A program made the position numbers and the translations under genes. Positions 1 to 8,027 of a DNA stretch of 64,000 nucleotides are shown here, in pieces. The stretch's first letter is position 1. Each line of letters starts with the position of its first letter. Source of the DNA: Bog-113 sp965226755 (GTDB lineage: Bacteria; Acidobacteriota; Terriglobia; Bryobacterales; Bryobacteraceae); the NCBI GenBank assembly GCA_965226755.1, contig CBDDDT010000006.1, positions 1 to 64,000 of the forward strand, read 5' to 3'. The notes beneath the pieces are model-generated. The model saw only the letters and a program-made list of their open reading frames with translations. It was not told the DNA's origin and searched no databases.

Positions 1-435
1 AACTTGAGCCGAAGGGCGTCGGCTTTTGGAAGCGGATCATGTCGCCCTTGGCGATCGCGGTCACATGCGCATTCGGGTCGCCCGTCGCCGCCGGAACCGC
101 GGCGATCGCCGCCTTCTTCATCTGGGGCGTCGGACCGAACGGAGTCTGCACCGCGCCGGAATGCGCCGCGGCGGACCGGGCTCTCGGGAACCTTGGAAAC
201 ACCAAACGGCGTTTCTGTATAAAGCCACGCCACGTTGGCCGGATCCACGTAGCGGTAATGGCCGTCGCTGACCTTCACCGCCGCCGCGGGGATCTTGATG
301 GGCTGCACCGCGGCTTTAGCCTTCGCGGATTTCACGGTCTTCGGGGCCGTCGTAGTAGCGGCAGGGGCGGTCGTCTGGGGCGGAGAGCAGCGTGCACCCG
401 GCGCTCAACAACACTGCGCAAATCGTCTTATTCAT
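1..435 (-). pseudogene. Frameshifted secreted protein gene with TPFG repeats (partial, left edge)
   Basis: The start is an ATG preceded by AGAGGA. It opens a signal-peptide-like N-terminus (MNKTICAVLLSAGCTLLSA), but this frame stops after 39 codons. One frame over, a plausible protein continues with a TAPAATTTAPKT linker and a VSDGHYRYVDPANVAWLY segment followed by TETPFG. It shifts frame again near 175-185 and continues openly to the window edge with VQTPFGPTP and KPTPFGSS. Removing one C from each of two C runs (coding strand, near 376-380 and 185-189) restores a single reading frame. The TPFG segments resemble the C-terminal tail of the GspC-like protein just upstream. This is either a decaying gene or two homopolymer miscalls. 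The function is unknown. It is the last visible gene of the secretion operon. Confidence 0.55.
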
Positions 436-446
436 AATTCCTCTTC

Positions 447-1187
447 TTACTTCACTTCTTCCCAATGGCAGGAGTTCCCGAACGGCGTCGCCACCAGAAC
501 CTTCCGATATCCGTCCGCGACCGTTCCGGCGGGCGAATTGTCGCCCGGCGAACAGGTCTTGTAACCGCCCGCGAGCCCTTCGATGTTGGCCGCCGGCTTT
601 CCGCTCGAAGCGGCGCCGACCGCTGAAGCGGACGGAGCGTTCGCCGGAGTCGCCGCGGCAGCCGCCTGATGTTGCGGCGCCGGCGCCTGCTCCTGCGCAT
701 GGTAGATCATCTCTGAGACGCTGCGGGTGACGGTTTTGTCTTCCCACTGGAAAGAAATCTCGTCGCGCGTCAGCCCTGCGAGTTCGAATTCGCCGATCTT
801 CTCGCCGATGTGAATCCCCACGCTGCGGGCGTCCGGCTTCAGACTTACCAGCGCCAGCATCCCGCTCTGCAGTCCCATCACGCCGTGAAGCAACGGCAGC
901 GGCGGCATGGGTTTAGGCGGCGGAGCGACCGGCACTTCCAGCACCACAGTCGGATTGCGCTCCTTGGAGAAAAGCATCTTGGTCGCGATCTCGCTATAGG
1001 CGCCGGCCGTCACCGGAGCGGGCGCCGGCGCGATCACCACCGCTTTGGCCGGAGGCGTCTTCACGCGCGCCATGCGTATCCGCTGTTCGCGTTCTTGCTG
1101 GGCCGTCCATTGCTCGCTCACCCGGACACCCGCCGCCGCGATCAGACCCGCCAGCGCGATATTGAGCCAGATCAGTTTCCGCTTCAT
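447..1187 (-). CDS. GspC/PilP-like type II secretion inner-membrane protein
   Basis: This is a bitopic inner-membrane protein of 246 residues, probably linking the secretion platform to the outer-membrane secretin. The N-terminus MKRKLIWLNIALAGLIAAAG is one membrane segment, followed by a Pro/Ala linker. Next comes a region typical of the GspC homology domain (ATKMLFSKERNP, then LLHGVMGLQSGMLALVSL and GEKIGEFELAGL). A low-complexity Ala/Pro stretch follows. The protein ends in DGYRKVLVATPFGNSCHWE, a tail not found in classical GspC. Its ATG overlaps the stop of the GspM-like gene by 4 bases, so translation is probably coupled. An open frame continues upstream into the neighbouring genes, but the overlap and the membrane segment fix this start. 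Assignment to GspC rather than PilP is by position and domain. Confidence 0.7.
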   Translation of the reverse strand: MKRKLIWLNIALAGLIAAAGVRVSEQWTAQQEREQRIRMARVKTPPAKAVVIAPAPAPVTAGAYSEIATKMLFSKERNPTVVLEVPVAPPPKPMPPLPLLHGVMGLQSGMLALVSLKPDARSVGIHIGEKIGEFELAGLTRDEISFQWEDKTVTRSVSEMIYHAQEQAPAPQHQAAAAATPANAPSASAVGAASSGKPAANIEGLAGGYKTCSPGDNSPAGTVADGYRKVLVATPFGNSCHWEEVK

Positions 1188-1765
1188 AACACCCCGAGCG
1201 CTCTCTTCTCGGGAACTAACTTCCGCGGCACCGCACCCGCCAGCGTCATATGCACATTGATGGTTTTGTTCTTCAGGTTGCCCGCCGCGATCCGGACATC
1301 CGACGGCGCCACCAGTTCCGGCTCCTTTGAAAGATCGGCCAGGAAGTTCACGAAGTCCTCGATCTTGCATTCGAACAGAACGGATACCGCGACCTGCCCG
1401 TAATCGGAACCGAGCAGTGCCGGCGGCGCGAAGTCTCCGCCGCGCGGCTCGATCTTGTTGGCCGAAGCGACGCGATGAATCAGTTCGAGCAGATGCGCCT
1501 GCGCTTGCGGCGCGGTGGCGAACGCCATAATATGCTTCTCGCGCGCCTTGAGTTGCTCGCGCGCGGTCTGCAGCGCGGCGGTCTTGGCCGGAACCGTGGC
1601 GGCGATCTGCCGCAGTTTGGCTAATCGCATTTCGAGCAGCGCCGGAGACTCCGTTCCGGAGACAACCTCGGGAGCGCCGCCGCTCATCGAACGGTAAACG
1701 ACAATGGCCAGGACTCCGATCACCAGCAGAGCGAGAGCGCGCAGGTCGCGCGGCGTCAGGCTCAT
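1184..1765 (-). CDS. GspM/PilO-like type II secretion protein
   Basis: This 193-residue protein has one N-terminal membrane helix (LRALALLVIGVLAIVVYRSM), a coiled-coil-like stretch around residues 40-80 rich in Leu, Lys and Ala, and a small ferredoxin-like C-terminal domain (YGQVAVSVLFECKIEDFVNF). That is the architecture of GspM/PilO proteins, which sit in the inner membrane and pair with GspL/PilN. Both ends overlap neighbours by 4 bases (start with the GspL-like stop, stop with the GspC-like start), so it is an internal operon gene. The assignment rests on size, topology and position; sequence conservation in this family is weak. Confidence 0.65.
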   Translation of the reverse strand: MSLTPRDLRALALLVIGVLAIVVYRSMSGGAPEVVSGTESPALLEMRLAKLRQIAATVPAKTAALQTAREQLKAREKHIMAFATAPQAQAHLLELIHRVASANKIEPRGGDFAPPALLGSDYGQVAVSVLFECKIEDFVNFLADLSKEPELVAPSDVRIAAGNLKNKTINVHMTLAGAVPRKLVPEKRALGVL

Positions 1766-3099
1766 TTCCGCCTCCGGTAAGTCTTGATGCGGAACAGCTC
1801 ATCCTTGCCGCTGCGAGTCACCGAGTTGGTGAACTCGGAGTTCTGAAAGTAAGGCGAGTTGTCGAGCGTCTTCAGAAGCGGCGCGGCCTGATCGGTCTGG
1901 CCGCCGACGATCACGTAGTCCGGATAGATCTCGACAAGCTGCGCCCAGGTCGGGGGCGCCAGGACGCGCGTAAGTTCGTTCAGCACTTCGAAGTCACCCT
2001 GCGCCCGCCCGCGAAACCCGTCGAGCAACTGGATCTGGCTCCGCGCGTGTTCCATCTCCCGGTCGAGAGTCGCGGCCCGATGCGCGCCGGGCTCCACGCG
2101 CTCAATCTCCTGATGCAGCGTTTGCAGATAGCGGCGGTCGCGGTACGGACCCACGGCGAGAGCGGCGATGCCGCAAAGAAGAAGGACGAAGGCCAGAACG
2201 GCCGTCGGAATCAGCCCGAGACGCGACTGCCCGGCGCGGCGCTCTGGCGGCAGGAAGTTTGCCGGGCGGACCAGCCACGGACAGGCGGCCGCCGTTGCCG
2301 CCCCGTAAAGCACCGGCCGATCGATCGGATTGGCGCCGGTGTGCGCGGGATTGCGCGGCAGCAATACCGCCAGGCCCACCGGGCCGCGTTCGCTCGGGAG
2401 CCGCAGTTCCGCGACTCCGGCCGCGGCCGCGCGCTCGGCCGATCCGGCGAACTCACCCGAAAAGATAGCGCCCGACGCGCTTTCTCCATACGCCTCAAAA
2501 ACGCCCGCCGCCGATTCCGAAAGGCCCAGAAACGGCGTCACCGGCGTCCCCAGGACGCGCAGGGCGGAATGGAGAACGCTCGCCGAGAAGCTGAAACTCG
2601 CCACCGGAATGCCGGCCTCGGCGAACAGCGATTCGTAACGGCCCAGCGTGGAAAGCCGGACCACGCCCACCAGAGCGCCGTTCGCCACCGGCGCCCAGCA
2701 CCAGGCCGCGTCGTCCTCGGCGAAAGGATGCAGCGAGCGCAGCCGCAAAGCCAGCGCGCCCGCCAGTTCCCGCCGCGCGACGCCGGACAGGAGAACATGC
2801 CGCACGATCACGTCGCGGCGCGGCAACAGAACCGTGACCCCGGCCGGTTCATGGCCGCGCACGGCGTCGCGATATTCCCGGGACCACTCGGCCGCGGGCC
2901 GTTCATGGAAGCGGGCGATGGTCGCGCGCCGCAGCAGTTCCGGGCCGCCCGGACGCACGCGCACCAACGCCAGCTCCATCGCGTCGCCCGTGATTTCGAT
3001 CGCCGCGCCAGTTCCGATTGCAACCAGCGAACGCCACGGGGAGCGCGTGGAGGAAGGCTGCGCGGCTTCCGTGCGCGTCTCCATCTCAGCCGCGGTCAT
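1762..3099 (-). CDS. GspL/PilMN-like type II secretion protein
   Basis: This 445-residue protein combines an N-terminal actin-like part (about residues 25-270, with GTGAAIEITGDAMELALVRV) and a single membrane helix near residue 300 (LGLIPTAVLAFVLLLCGIAAL). A PilN-type periplasmic domain follows, with a coiled-coil (LHQEIERVEPGAHRAATLDR) and a C-terminal alpha/beta module. GspL normally bridges the GspE ATPase to GspM. The start overlaps the end of gspK by 14 bases, and the stop overlaps the next gene by 4. No GspE partner is in the window, so the ATPase must be encoded elsewhere if the machine works. Confidence 0.72.
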   Translation of the reverse strand: MTAAEMETRTEAAQPSSTRSPWRSLVAIGTGAAIEITGDAMELALVRVRPGGPELLRRATIARFHERPAAEWSREYRDAVRGHEPAGVTVLLPRRDVIVRHVLLSGVARRELAGALALRLRSLHPFAEDDAAWCWAPVANGALVGVVRLSTLGRYESLFAEAGIPVASFSFSASVLHSALRVLGTPVTPFLGLSESAAGVFEAYGESASGAIFSGEFAGSAERAAAAGVAELRLPSERGPVGLAVLLPRNPAHTGANPIDRPVLYGAATAAACPWLVRPANFLPPERRAGQSRLGLIPTAVLAFVLLLCGIAALAVGPYRDRRYLQTLHQEIERVEPGAHRAATLDREMEHARSQIQLLDGFRGRAQGDFEVLNELTRVLAPPTWAQLVEIYPDYVIVGGQTDQAAPLLKTLDNSPYFQNSEFTNSVTRSGKDELFRIKTYRRRK

Positions 3100-4069
3100 A
3101 CCACCTCAGAATGTGGAAAGGCCTCTGGACCGCGCCCGGCGGCAGGAACTTCACCGTGGCCGCGACCACCCGCCGCATGTCGGAAAGCGAGCCGTCCGGG
3201 CGGCGCAGACGAGCCGTCGCGCGGAAAGTGTAGATCGTATGCGTGCCGATAGCGAGGTGGTTCAGCAGCGCGACATCGCTTTGCGCGAACTCGCTCAGGG
3301 CCTGCTGGCCGAGGATCGGGCCGGCGCGGCGCCGCTCCACCAACGCCTGAATATCGTCTCCCGACACTCCTACAGCGGCAAGCACGGCGGGCGCGACCGT
3401 GTTCACGTCGAAGCGGTCCGTGGACCCATAAACGGAAACCGCGTCGCGCACGCCCGGACGCGGAACCAGGCGGCTCGCGCCGCTGCTGTTGTCGCGCACC
3501 CATGTTCCGTAGAAAAGATCCGGCGTCATGCCCGCCACGTAAAGCAGTTCCTCCACAGTCTGAAAGGACGTGTGAGGCGAACGGAAAGACGGCGGCCGGG
3601 AGAGATAGAGCTGATCGAAATCCGTCGGCTGCGCGGCCGGCTTGCGCCAGTCGGCGATCGCGGCGGCAATGGTGGAGGCCTGGTCGGGGTTCGCGCCCAG
3701 ATTCATCATCAGAGCCGCGAGCACTCCGGGCCGGGCGTCATTCAGGCTGAGCTTGCCCGCTTCCGGGATAATGTCCACCGCCGCATCGCCGCCGGGAAAG
3801 TGGAAGTACATCCGCGGCTGGCCGGTTACGAAGTACGGTGTCTGGTCATCCGTGACGCGGTTGGACTGGCTCCATTCCACATACAGCATGGCCCGATCGA
3901 GAGCGCCTTCGGCAAGGTAGTACGCGCGCACATCTTCCTCGCTGGTGGCGACCCGTTCGGTCTCTCCGCGAACGGTCAGCGCCACGCTGAACGCGATGGC
4001 GCTCAAGGCCGCCGATAGCCAGAGCACCGCTAGCAGCGCACTTCCCCGGGAGCGAACACGCTTACTCAA
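3086..4069 (-). CDS. gspK: Type II secretion minor pseudopilin GspK
   Basis: GspK caps the pseudopilus tip. The N-terminus has the characteristic short leader and hydrophobic helix RGSALLAVLWLSAALSAIAF followed by a Glu-containing stretch (VRGETERVATSEED). After that comes the large globular GspK domain (LSLNDARPGVLAALMMNLG, FDVNTVAPAVLAA), with helix-hairpin-helix-like segments. I prefer a TTG start, which leaves a short basic leader (LSKRVRSRG) and has GGAGACGAG upstream. An ATG at 4114 would add 15 residues and extend the overlap with gspJ. The chosen start still overlaps gspJ by 8 bases. Confidence 0.82.
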   Translation of the reverse strand: MSKRVRSRGSALLAVLWLSAALSAIAFSVALTVRGETERVATSEEDVRAYYLAEGALDRAMLYVEWSQSNRVTDDQTPYFVTGQPRMYFHFPGGDAAVDIIPEAGKLSLNDARPGVLAALMMNLGANPDQASTIAAAIADWRKPAAQPTDFDQLYLSRPPSFRSPHTSFQTVEELLYVAGMTPDLFYGTWVRDNSSGASRLVPRPGVRDAVSVYGSTDRFDVNTVAPAVLAAVGVSGDDIQALVERRRAGPILGQQALSEFAQSDVALLNHLAIGTHTIYTFRATARLRRPDGSLSDMRRVVAATVKFLPPGAVQRPFHILRWYDRG

Positions 4070-4811
4070 GGCCGGGCTCGTCTCCGTACTTCTTGTCGGG
4101 ATCCCGAAAGGCATGGAACGCCGCGGTCACCGTCATGGGATGCAGCAGCGCGGTTTCCGAATCGAGCGGGGCCATCTCGATGCGCACCGCCAGCGGCCAG
4201 GTGCGCTGGATCCAATCCGTCCGCCACTCCTGCCGGGGAGGGTTCTGTTCCTCCGCCAGGTAGAGCATGCGGCAGTACGCCAGATGATCGGCCAGGACGA
4301 AGGAATTGGGGCCCGGTTGGATGGGGAAGAACACGGGATGGGGCGCCGCCCCGCCATCGGACTCGAAGCCCGCGATCCGCGCGCCGGCCGAGTACCCGCC
4401 GCGATAGGGAAGTTCATTCACGATCAGCCGCGCCCCCACGCCGTTGTCGCCCGGGAGCACGGCGAACTCGAGCAGCTGCGGCAATCCCCGGCTGGCGTCG
4501 TTCAGCGAATACGAGGAGACGAACCGCATGCTGGCGGGATCGCCCCCGAAGAAAGGCACGTTTTGACGGCCGCCGCTCGCGTTGGTCCAAATGGCCACTT
4601 CCGCCATGAAACCATTCAGTTCCTGTTCGAGCGCGCTCTGGGCGCCGACGACGCGGCGATTGGACATGAGCCGCGCATCCGCCTTCGTCTCCGAGTTCAA
4701 GGCGACCCGCAGGGCAACCAGCATGGCGACGGAGATTAATCCGACCAGGGTGATGGCGATGAGGATCTCAATCAGCGTGAAACCCGCGTCGCGGCGGCGC
4801 GCCGGAATCAC
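4062..4811 (-). CDS. gspJ: Type II secretion minor pseudopilin GspJ
   Basis: This 249-residue prepilin-like protein carries a canonical type III leader: basic VIPARRRDAG, then the peptidase site G/FTLIEI, then a long hydrophobic helix (IAITLVGLISVAMLVALRVA). The size and C-terminal sequence (RTWPLAVRIEMAPLDSE) fit GspJ of the pseudopilus tip complex. The GTG start overlaps the gspI stop as GTGA, and this explains the leader better than the upstream in-frame ATG at 4889, which lies inside gspI. Confidence 0.83.
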   Translation of the reverse strand: MIPARRRDAGFTLIEILIAITLVGLISVAMLVALRVALNSETKADARLMSNRRVVGAQSALEQELNGFMAEVAIWTNASGGRQNVPFFGGDPASMRFVSSYSLNDASRGLPQLLEFAVLPGDNGVGARLIVNELPYRGGYSAGARIAGFESDGGAAPHPVFFPIQPGPNSFVLADHLAYCRMLYLAEEQNPPRQEWRTDWIQRTWPLAVRIEMAPLDSETALLHPMTVTAAFHAFRDPDKKYGDEPGLE

Positions 4812-5233
4812 TGCTGCACCACCCGGGGGATCACATTGCGGCGGAACGATTCCAGGTCGAGCGTCCGCTGCCGCTCGCCTTCGCTCCACCAGACATGCAT
4901 CACGACGCGCTGCAGAATCGGCGTTCCCGGCGTAGCGCGCGGCGGCGCCTCGAAAATCCCCATCGCCACATGGAACCCGGCGTTCTCGCCGCCCGTGACA
5001 GACGGGTTGAACTGGCCGTCGAACTCAGCTTCCAGCGGAAGGTCGTAATTGACCAGCACCTCGTCCATCTTCGTGCGCGCCAGCATGGCCATGCGGTCGT
5101 GGTCGGTCAGCTTCGCCGCGTTGCGCATGGAGGTGCTGAGCGCGGTAAGCAGACTCACCACCGCGATCCCCATAATCATGGTGGCGACCAGCACTTCCAG
5201 AAGCGTGAAACCGGCGCGGCGGGAGCGTGTCAT
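4808..5233 (-). CDS. gspI: Type II secretion minor pseudopilin GspI
   Basis: This small 141-residue pseudopilin has leader MTRSRRAG and cleavage site G/FTLLEVLVA, with the +5 Glu needed for assembly, followed by a hydrophobic helix. The AMLARTKMDEVL segment is typical of GspI. It starts 3 bases after gspH stops and overlaps the gspJ start by 4 bases. GspI is expected to nucleate the tip complex with GspJ and GspK, which follow directly. Confidence 0.82.
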   Translation of the reverse strand: MTRSRRAGFTLLEVLVATMIMGIAVVSLLTALSTSMRNAAKLTDHDRMAMLARTKMDEVLVNYDLPLEAEFDGQFNPSVTGGENAGFHVAMGIFEAPPRATPGTPILQRVVMHVWWSEGERQRTLDLESFRRNVIPRVVQQ

Positions 5234-5236
5234 GAC

Positions 5237-5707
5237 TTATTGGCTCCCGTTCGATTGGCTTACGTTCGAAATCAGCGGACTGCCGGTGATCGGATCCACG
5301 GCGACGTGCTTTCTCGCGCCCTTGCCGTTCACCAGATCGACCGCGAACCGCGGGAAGGAACCGCCGGGCATCAGCAGCACGTGGCGTTCATCTTCCCCAG
5401 CCAGGGAAACGTCTTTCGGCAGTTCGAGCGTGCGCTCATATCCTGGTTCGCTCGAATAGAGCGCGAGCCGGTTCCGTTTGGGATCCATCACCACTTCAAT
5501 GACTTCCTGGCGGCGCTGCGCGCGGTTCATGGCGGCGTTGAGAAAGGAGGCCACCGAATCGGCCGCGGAACGGAGACGAATGCTCTCCAGGCCAGAGCTG
5601 ACCGCGGGGAAGGAGATGCCGACCATCACGCCGATGATGGCCACCACCACCATCATCTCGATCAGCGTGACGCCGCGCCGGATCCCGATGCCCGCCCGCG
5701 TGTTCAT
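5237..5707 (-). CDS. gspH: Type II secretion minor pseudopilin GspH
   Basis: This is a 156-residue pseudopilin with leader MNTRAGIGIRRG and processing site G/VTLIEMMVVV; Val replaces the usual Phe at +1, as in gspG next door. The helix AIIGVMVGISFPAVSSG is followed by a beta-rich domain (VIEVVMDPKRNRLALYS). The ATG overlaps the gspG stop by 4 bases. An open frame extends upstream, but it lies within gspG and lacks a leader. GspH is thought to join the tip complex to the GspG body of the pseudopilus. Confidence 0.8.
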   Translation of the reverse strand: MNTRAGIGIRRGVTLIEMMVVVAIIGVMVGISFPAVSSGLESIRLRSAADSVASFLNAAMNRAQRRQEVIEVVMDPKRNRLALYSSEPGYERTLELPKDVSLAGEDERHVLLMPGGSFPRFAVDLVNGKGARKHVAVDPITGSPLISNVSQSNGSQ

Positions 5708-6144
5708 TTCCAACTGACGATGTCGCCGTTGATGCCGTCGCCGCCGGGTTGCCCATCGGCGCCGTAGGAGATGATGTCGGGCTCGTCGCCATGCTCGCCC
5801 GGATATTTGTAGATGTAAGGCCGGCCCCACGGATCGTTGGGAACTTCCTTCGGGAGATAGGGTCCGTTCCATTGCGCGAGGCCTTCCGGCTTGGTGCGCA
5901 ACGCTTCGAGACCCTGCTCGTTGGTGGGGTACATGCTAGTATCCAGCTTGTAAGAACCCAGCGCGGTGATAAAGGAGTTCACCTGCGCTTTCGCCGCCAC
6001 GACGCGGGCCTGGTCGCCGCGTTTCAGCATGGCGGGCGCGACCAAAGCCGCGAACAGCGCGATGATGGTGACCACGACCAGCATTTCAATGAGCGTGACG
6101 CCGGCCTGGCGTTTCAGGCGGCGACCGGCCAGTGCTTGTTTCAT
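5704..6144 (-). CDS. gspG: Type II secretion major pseudopilin GspG
   Basis: This is the major pseudopilin that builds the secretion piston. The leader is MKQALAGRRLKRQAG, cleavage is at G/VTLIEMLVVV, and a hydrophobic helix and a GspG core follow (YPTNEQGLEAL, LPKEVPNDPWGRPYIYKYPG). The C-terminal loop DIISYGADGQPGGDGINGDI carries the Asp-rich calcium site typical of GspG. The chosen ATG has AAAGG 7 bases upstream; an ATG 24 bases further up would add 8 residues. It lies 27 bases downstream of the gspF stop. Confidence 0.9.
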   Translation of the reverse strand: MKQALAGRRLKRQAGVTLIEMLVVVTIIALFAALVAPAMLKRGDQARVVAAKAQVNSFITALGSYKLDTSMYPTNEQGLEALRTKPEGLAQWNGPYLPKEVPNDPWGRPYIYKYPGEHGDEPDIISYGADGQPGGDGINGDIVSWK

Positions 6145-6171
6145 CTCAGAACCTTTCTTGACCAGCAAGTG

Positions 6172-7383
6172 CTAAACCGATACATCGTTAATGCTGGTGA
6201 TAGCCAGAAGCATACTCAAAATCAGGGCTCCCACTAAGATTCCCATAACCAGGATCACCAGCGGTTCAAAAAGAGAGGTGAAACGCTTGATGCCGGCGCG
6301 GGTCTCGGCCTCATAGATGTCCGCCATGCGGGTGAACATGGCGTCGAGCTTACCGGTCTCTTCTCCGACGGTGAGAAGGTGCGCGGCCAGCGGCGGGAAT
6401 ACGGCCGCGCGGCGAATGGGCCCGGCAATGCCTTCACCGCGTTTCACGCCTTGCGCAACTTCTTTCAGCGCCCGCGTGAACAGCCCGTTGTTCAGGATTC
6501 CCGCGGAGATGTTGATGGCCTGCACCAGCGGCACGCTGTTGGCGACCAGCGTTCCCATGGCGCGCGCAAACCGCGAGGTCTCGGCTTTGCGGAGGGAATC
6601 TCCGAGCAGCGGGATCCGCAGCCGCCATGTGTCCCACCAGATGCGGCCGGACACGGTGCGAATGTAAAGGCGCGATCCGATCACGACGGCGGCGATGGCG
6701 AGCGCGCCGGCCCACCACCACGCCGTGATCAGCTTGCTGGCTTCCAGCATGAGCATAGTGGGCACCGGGATTTTCATGTGGCCGTCCTCGAAGACGGTCG
6801 CGAACCGGGGGACCACGAAGGTCAGCAGCACCAGGATGGCGCCCACGCCCACCAGCGCGAGCAGCATCGGGTAAACCATCGAGGAGATGATGTACCCGCG
6901 GAGATCGTCCCTGGATCGCTCAAACTCGGCGAGCCGGTCGAAAATGGTGGCCAGACTGCCCGAGGCCTCGCCGGCCCGGACCATGTTGATGTAGAGATCG
7001 GAGAAATACTCGGGATGGGTAGCGAGGGAATCGGCCAGGGACCGGCCGCCTTTGAGAACCCGAAGCGTGTCTTGGACAACGCCGCGGAAGTGGGTCCGCT
7101 CCGTCAGTTCGCCGGCGATGGCGAGCGCGCGATCCACGGGCACGCCCGAGTTCAGCAGCGTGGAGAGTTCCTGGGTAAAGTAAAGGACGTCTTTTTTGGA
7201 AACGCCGCCCAGAGCGGGCAGCTTGAGTCCGGAGCTTTTCTGGGCTTGGGCGCCGACGTAAACAGGGGTCAGGCCCTGCCGCCGCAGCTCCCGCGCGACG
7301 AGGCGATCCGATTCCGATGTGATGGAGCCGGTGCGCAGTTTGCCGTCCGAGGCGACCGCCCGGAAGAAATACGTGGTGGCCAA
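6172..7383 (-). CDS. gspF: Type II secretion inner-membrane platform protein GspF
   Basis: This 403-residue polytopic protein has two T2SSF domains (about residues 70-190 and 270-395) and three membrane segments (near 170, 225 and 380, the last being LVILVMGILVGALILSML). Hallmarks are FTQELSTLLNSGVPVDRAL and its repeat FARAMGTLVANSVPLVQAI, and the ends EPLVILVMG and ITSIND. GspF is the membrane platform on which GspE drives pseudopilus assembly. The start is TTG with a weak AAGAGA upstream. It is the first gene of the operon, and its promoter should lie in the roughly 80 bases upstream. Confidence 0.9.
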   Translation of the reverse strand: MATTYFFRAVASDGKLRTGSITSESDRLVARELRRQGLTPVYVGAQAQKSSGLKLPALGGVSKKDVLYFTQELSTLLNSGVPVDRALAIAGELTERTHFRGVVQDTLRVLKGGRSLADSLATHPEYFSDLYINMVRAGEASGSLATIFDRLAEFERSRDDLRGYIISSMVYPMLLALVGVGAILVLLTFVVPRFATVFEDGHMKIPVPTMLMLEASKLITAWWWAGALAIAAVVIGSRLYIRTVSGRIWWDTWRLRIPLLGDSLRKAETSRFARAMGTLVANSVPLVQAINISAGILNNGLFTRALKEVAQGVKRGEGIAGPIRRAAVFPPLAAHLLTVGEETGKLDAMFTRMADIYEAETRAGIKRFTSLFEPLVILVMGILVGALILSMLLAITSINDVSV

Positions 7384-7464
7384 TAGCAGTTCTCTTACGA
7401 TGAAGACGCGGCGCGGGGAGCTAAAGTCGATTGTAATCCTGCCGCGACGCCCGCGATTCGGGCG

Positions 7465-7968
7465 CTAGTGCTTCTGTTCGACGTCGAGGGCGTTGCTGAA
7501 GCGGTTGTCGAAATTCGCCAGCGCGATCACCGACACCAGTTCCACCATTTGCGGGGACGTGAAGAGGTCGAGGATATTGGAATCGATGTCATCGACGGTG
7601 CACGTGCGCGTGAGTTCGCGCGCTATCTTGAGCGCCGCGCTTTCGTGCGGAGTGAAGTCCAGGTTCTGCTCCATTCGAACGGCATGGATTTCGTCGTCGC
7701 TGAAGCCCTCCTCTCGCGCACGCGCGGTGTACTGCGCAACGTCGAAAGGGCTTTCGTTGGCGTAAGATGCGGCGAGATAGGCCAGTGTTTTCAGGCGCGG
7801 TTCGAGCGTGCCGGGACCCATCACGGCGTCATGCAACGGCCGGAAGGCTTGCGCGATTTCCGGGCGGTGGGACATCACGCTGTAGAAATTAGAGTCGTTC
7901 CCGTGATTCTGGGCAGAACCTCGAGAAGCATCCGAAGAAGAATCTGGAGCTTTCACATGCGCTGGCAT
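7465..7968 (-). CDS. Carboxymuconolactone decarboxylase/AhpD-fold protein lacking the CxxC
   Basis: The body reads like an alkylhydroperoxidase-type protein: an SNFYSVMSHRPEIAQAF helix, then LEPRLKTLAYLAASYANESP, and a C-terminal VELVSVIALANFDNRFSNAL helix. At the place where peroxidase members have CxxC within a short Asn/Gly-containing loop, the sequence is ESPFDVAQY, so both redox cysteines are absent. It is therefore probably not an AhpD-like thiol peroxidase. The substrate is unknown. It stands alone, divergent from the next gene; the first 25 residues are low complexity and the true start may be later. Confidence 0.7.
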   Translation of the reverse strand: MPAHVKAPDSSSDASRGSAQNHGNDSNFYSVMSHRPEIAQAFRPLHDAVMGPGTLEPRLKTLAYLAASYANESPFDVAQYTARAREEGFSDDEIHAVRMEQNLDFTPHESAALKIARELTRTCTVDDIDSNILDLFTSPQMVELVSVIALANFDNRFSNALDVEQKH

Positions 7969-8027
7969 ACACGGTAAAAAGCACCCGCCTTTCCCATGTG
8001 CTGGTTTTCACGCTGGGCAGGCTTAGA

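Noticed and set aside
447..1802. A long 451-codon open frame covering the GspC-like gene and running upstream
   Set aside because: Its first half lies in the wrong frame of the GspM- and GspL-like genes, is Arg/Ser-rich and has no domain; the real gene starts at 1187 with a membrane helix and a 4-base overlap.
2047..4018. Large plus-strand open frames (2047-3252, 2648-4018) over the secretion genes
   Set aside because: They are antisense to well-supported gsp genes, Arg-rich and without recognisable domains, as expected from high GC at the third codon position.
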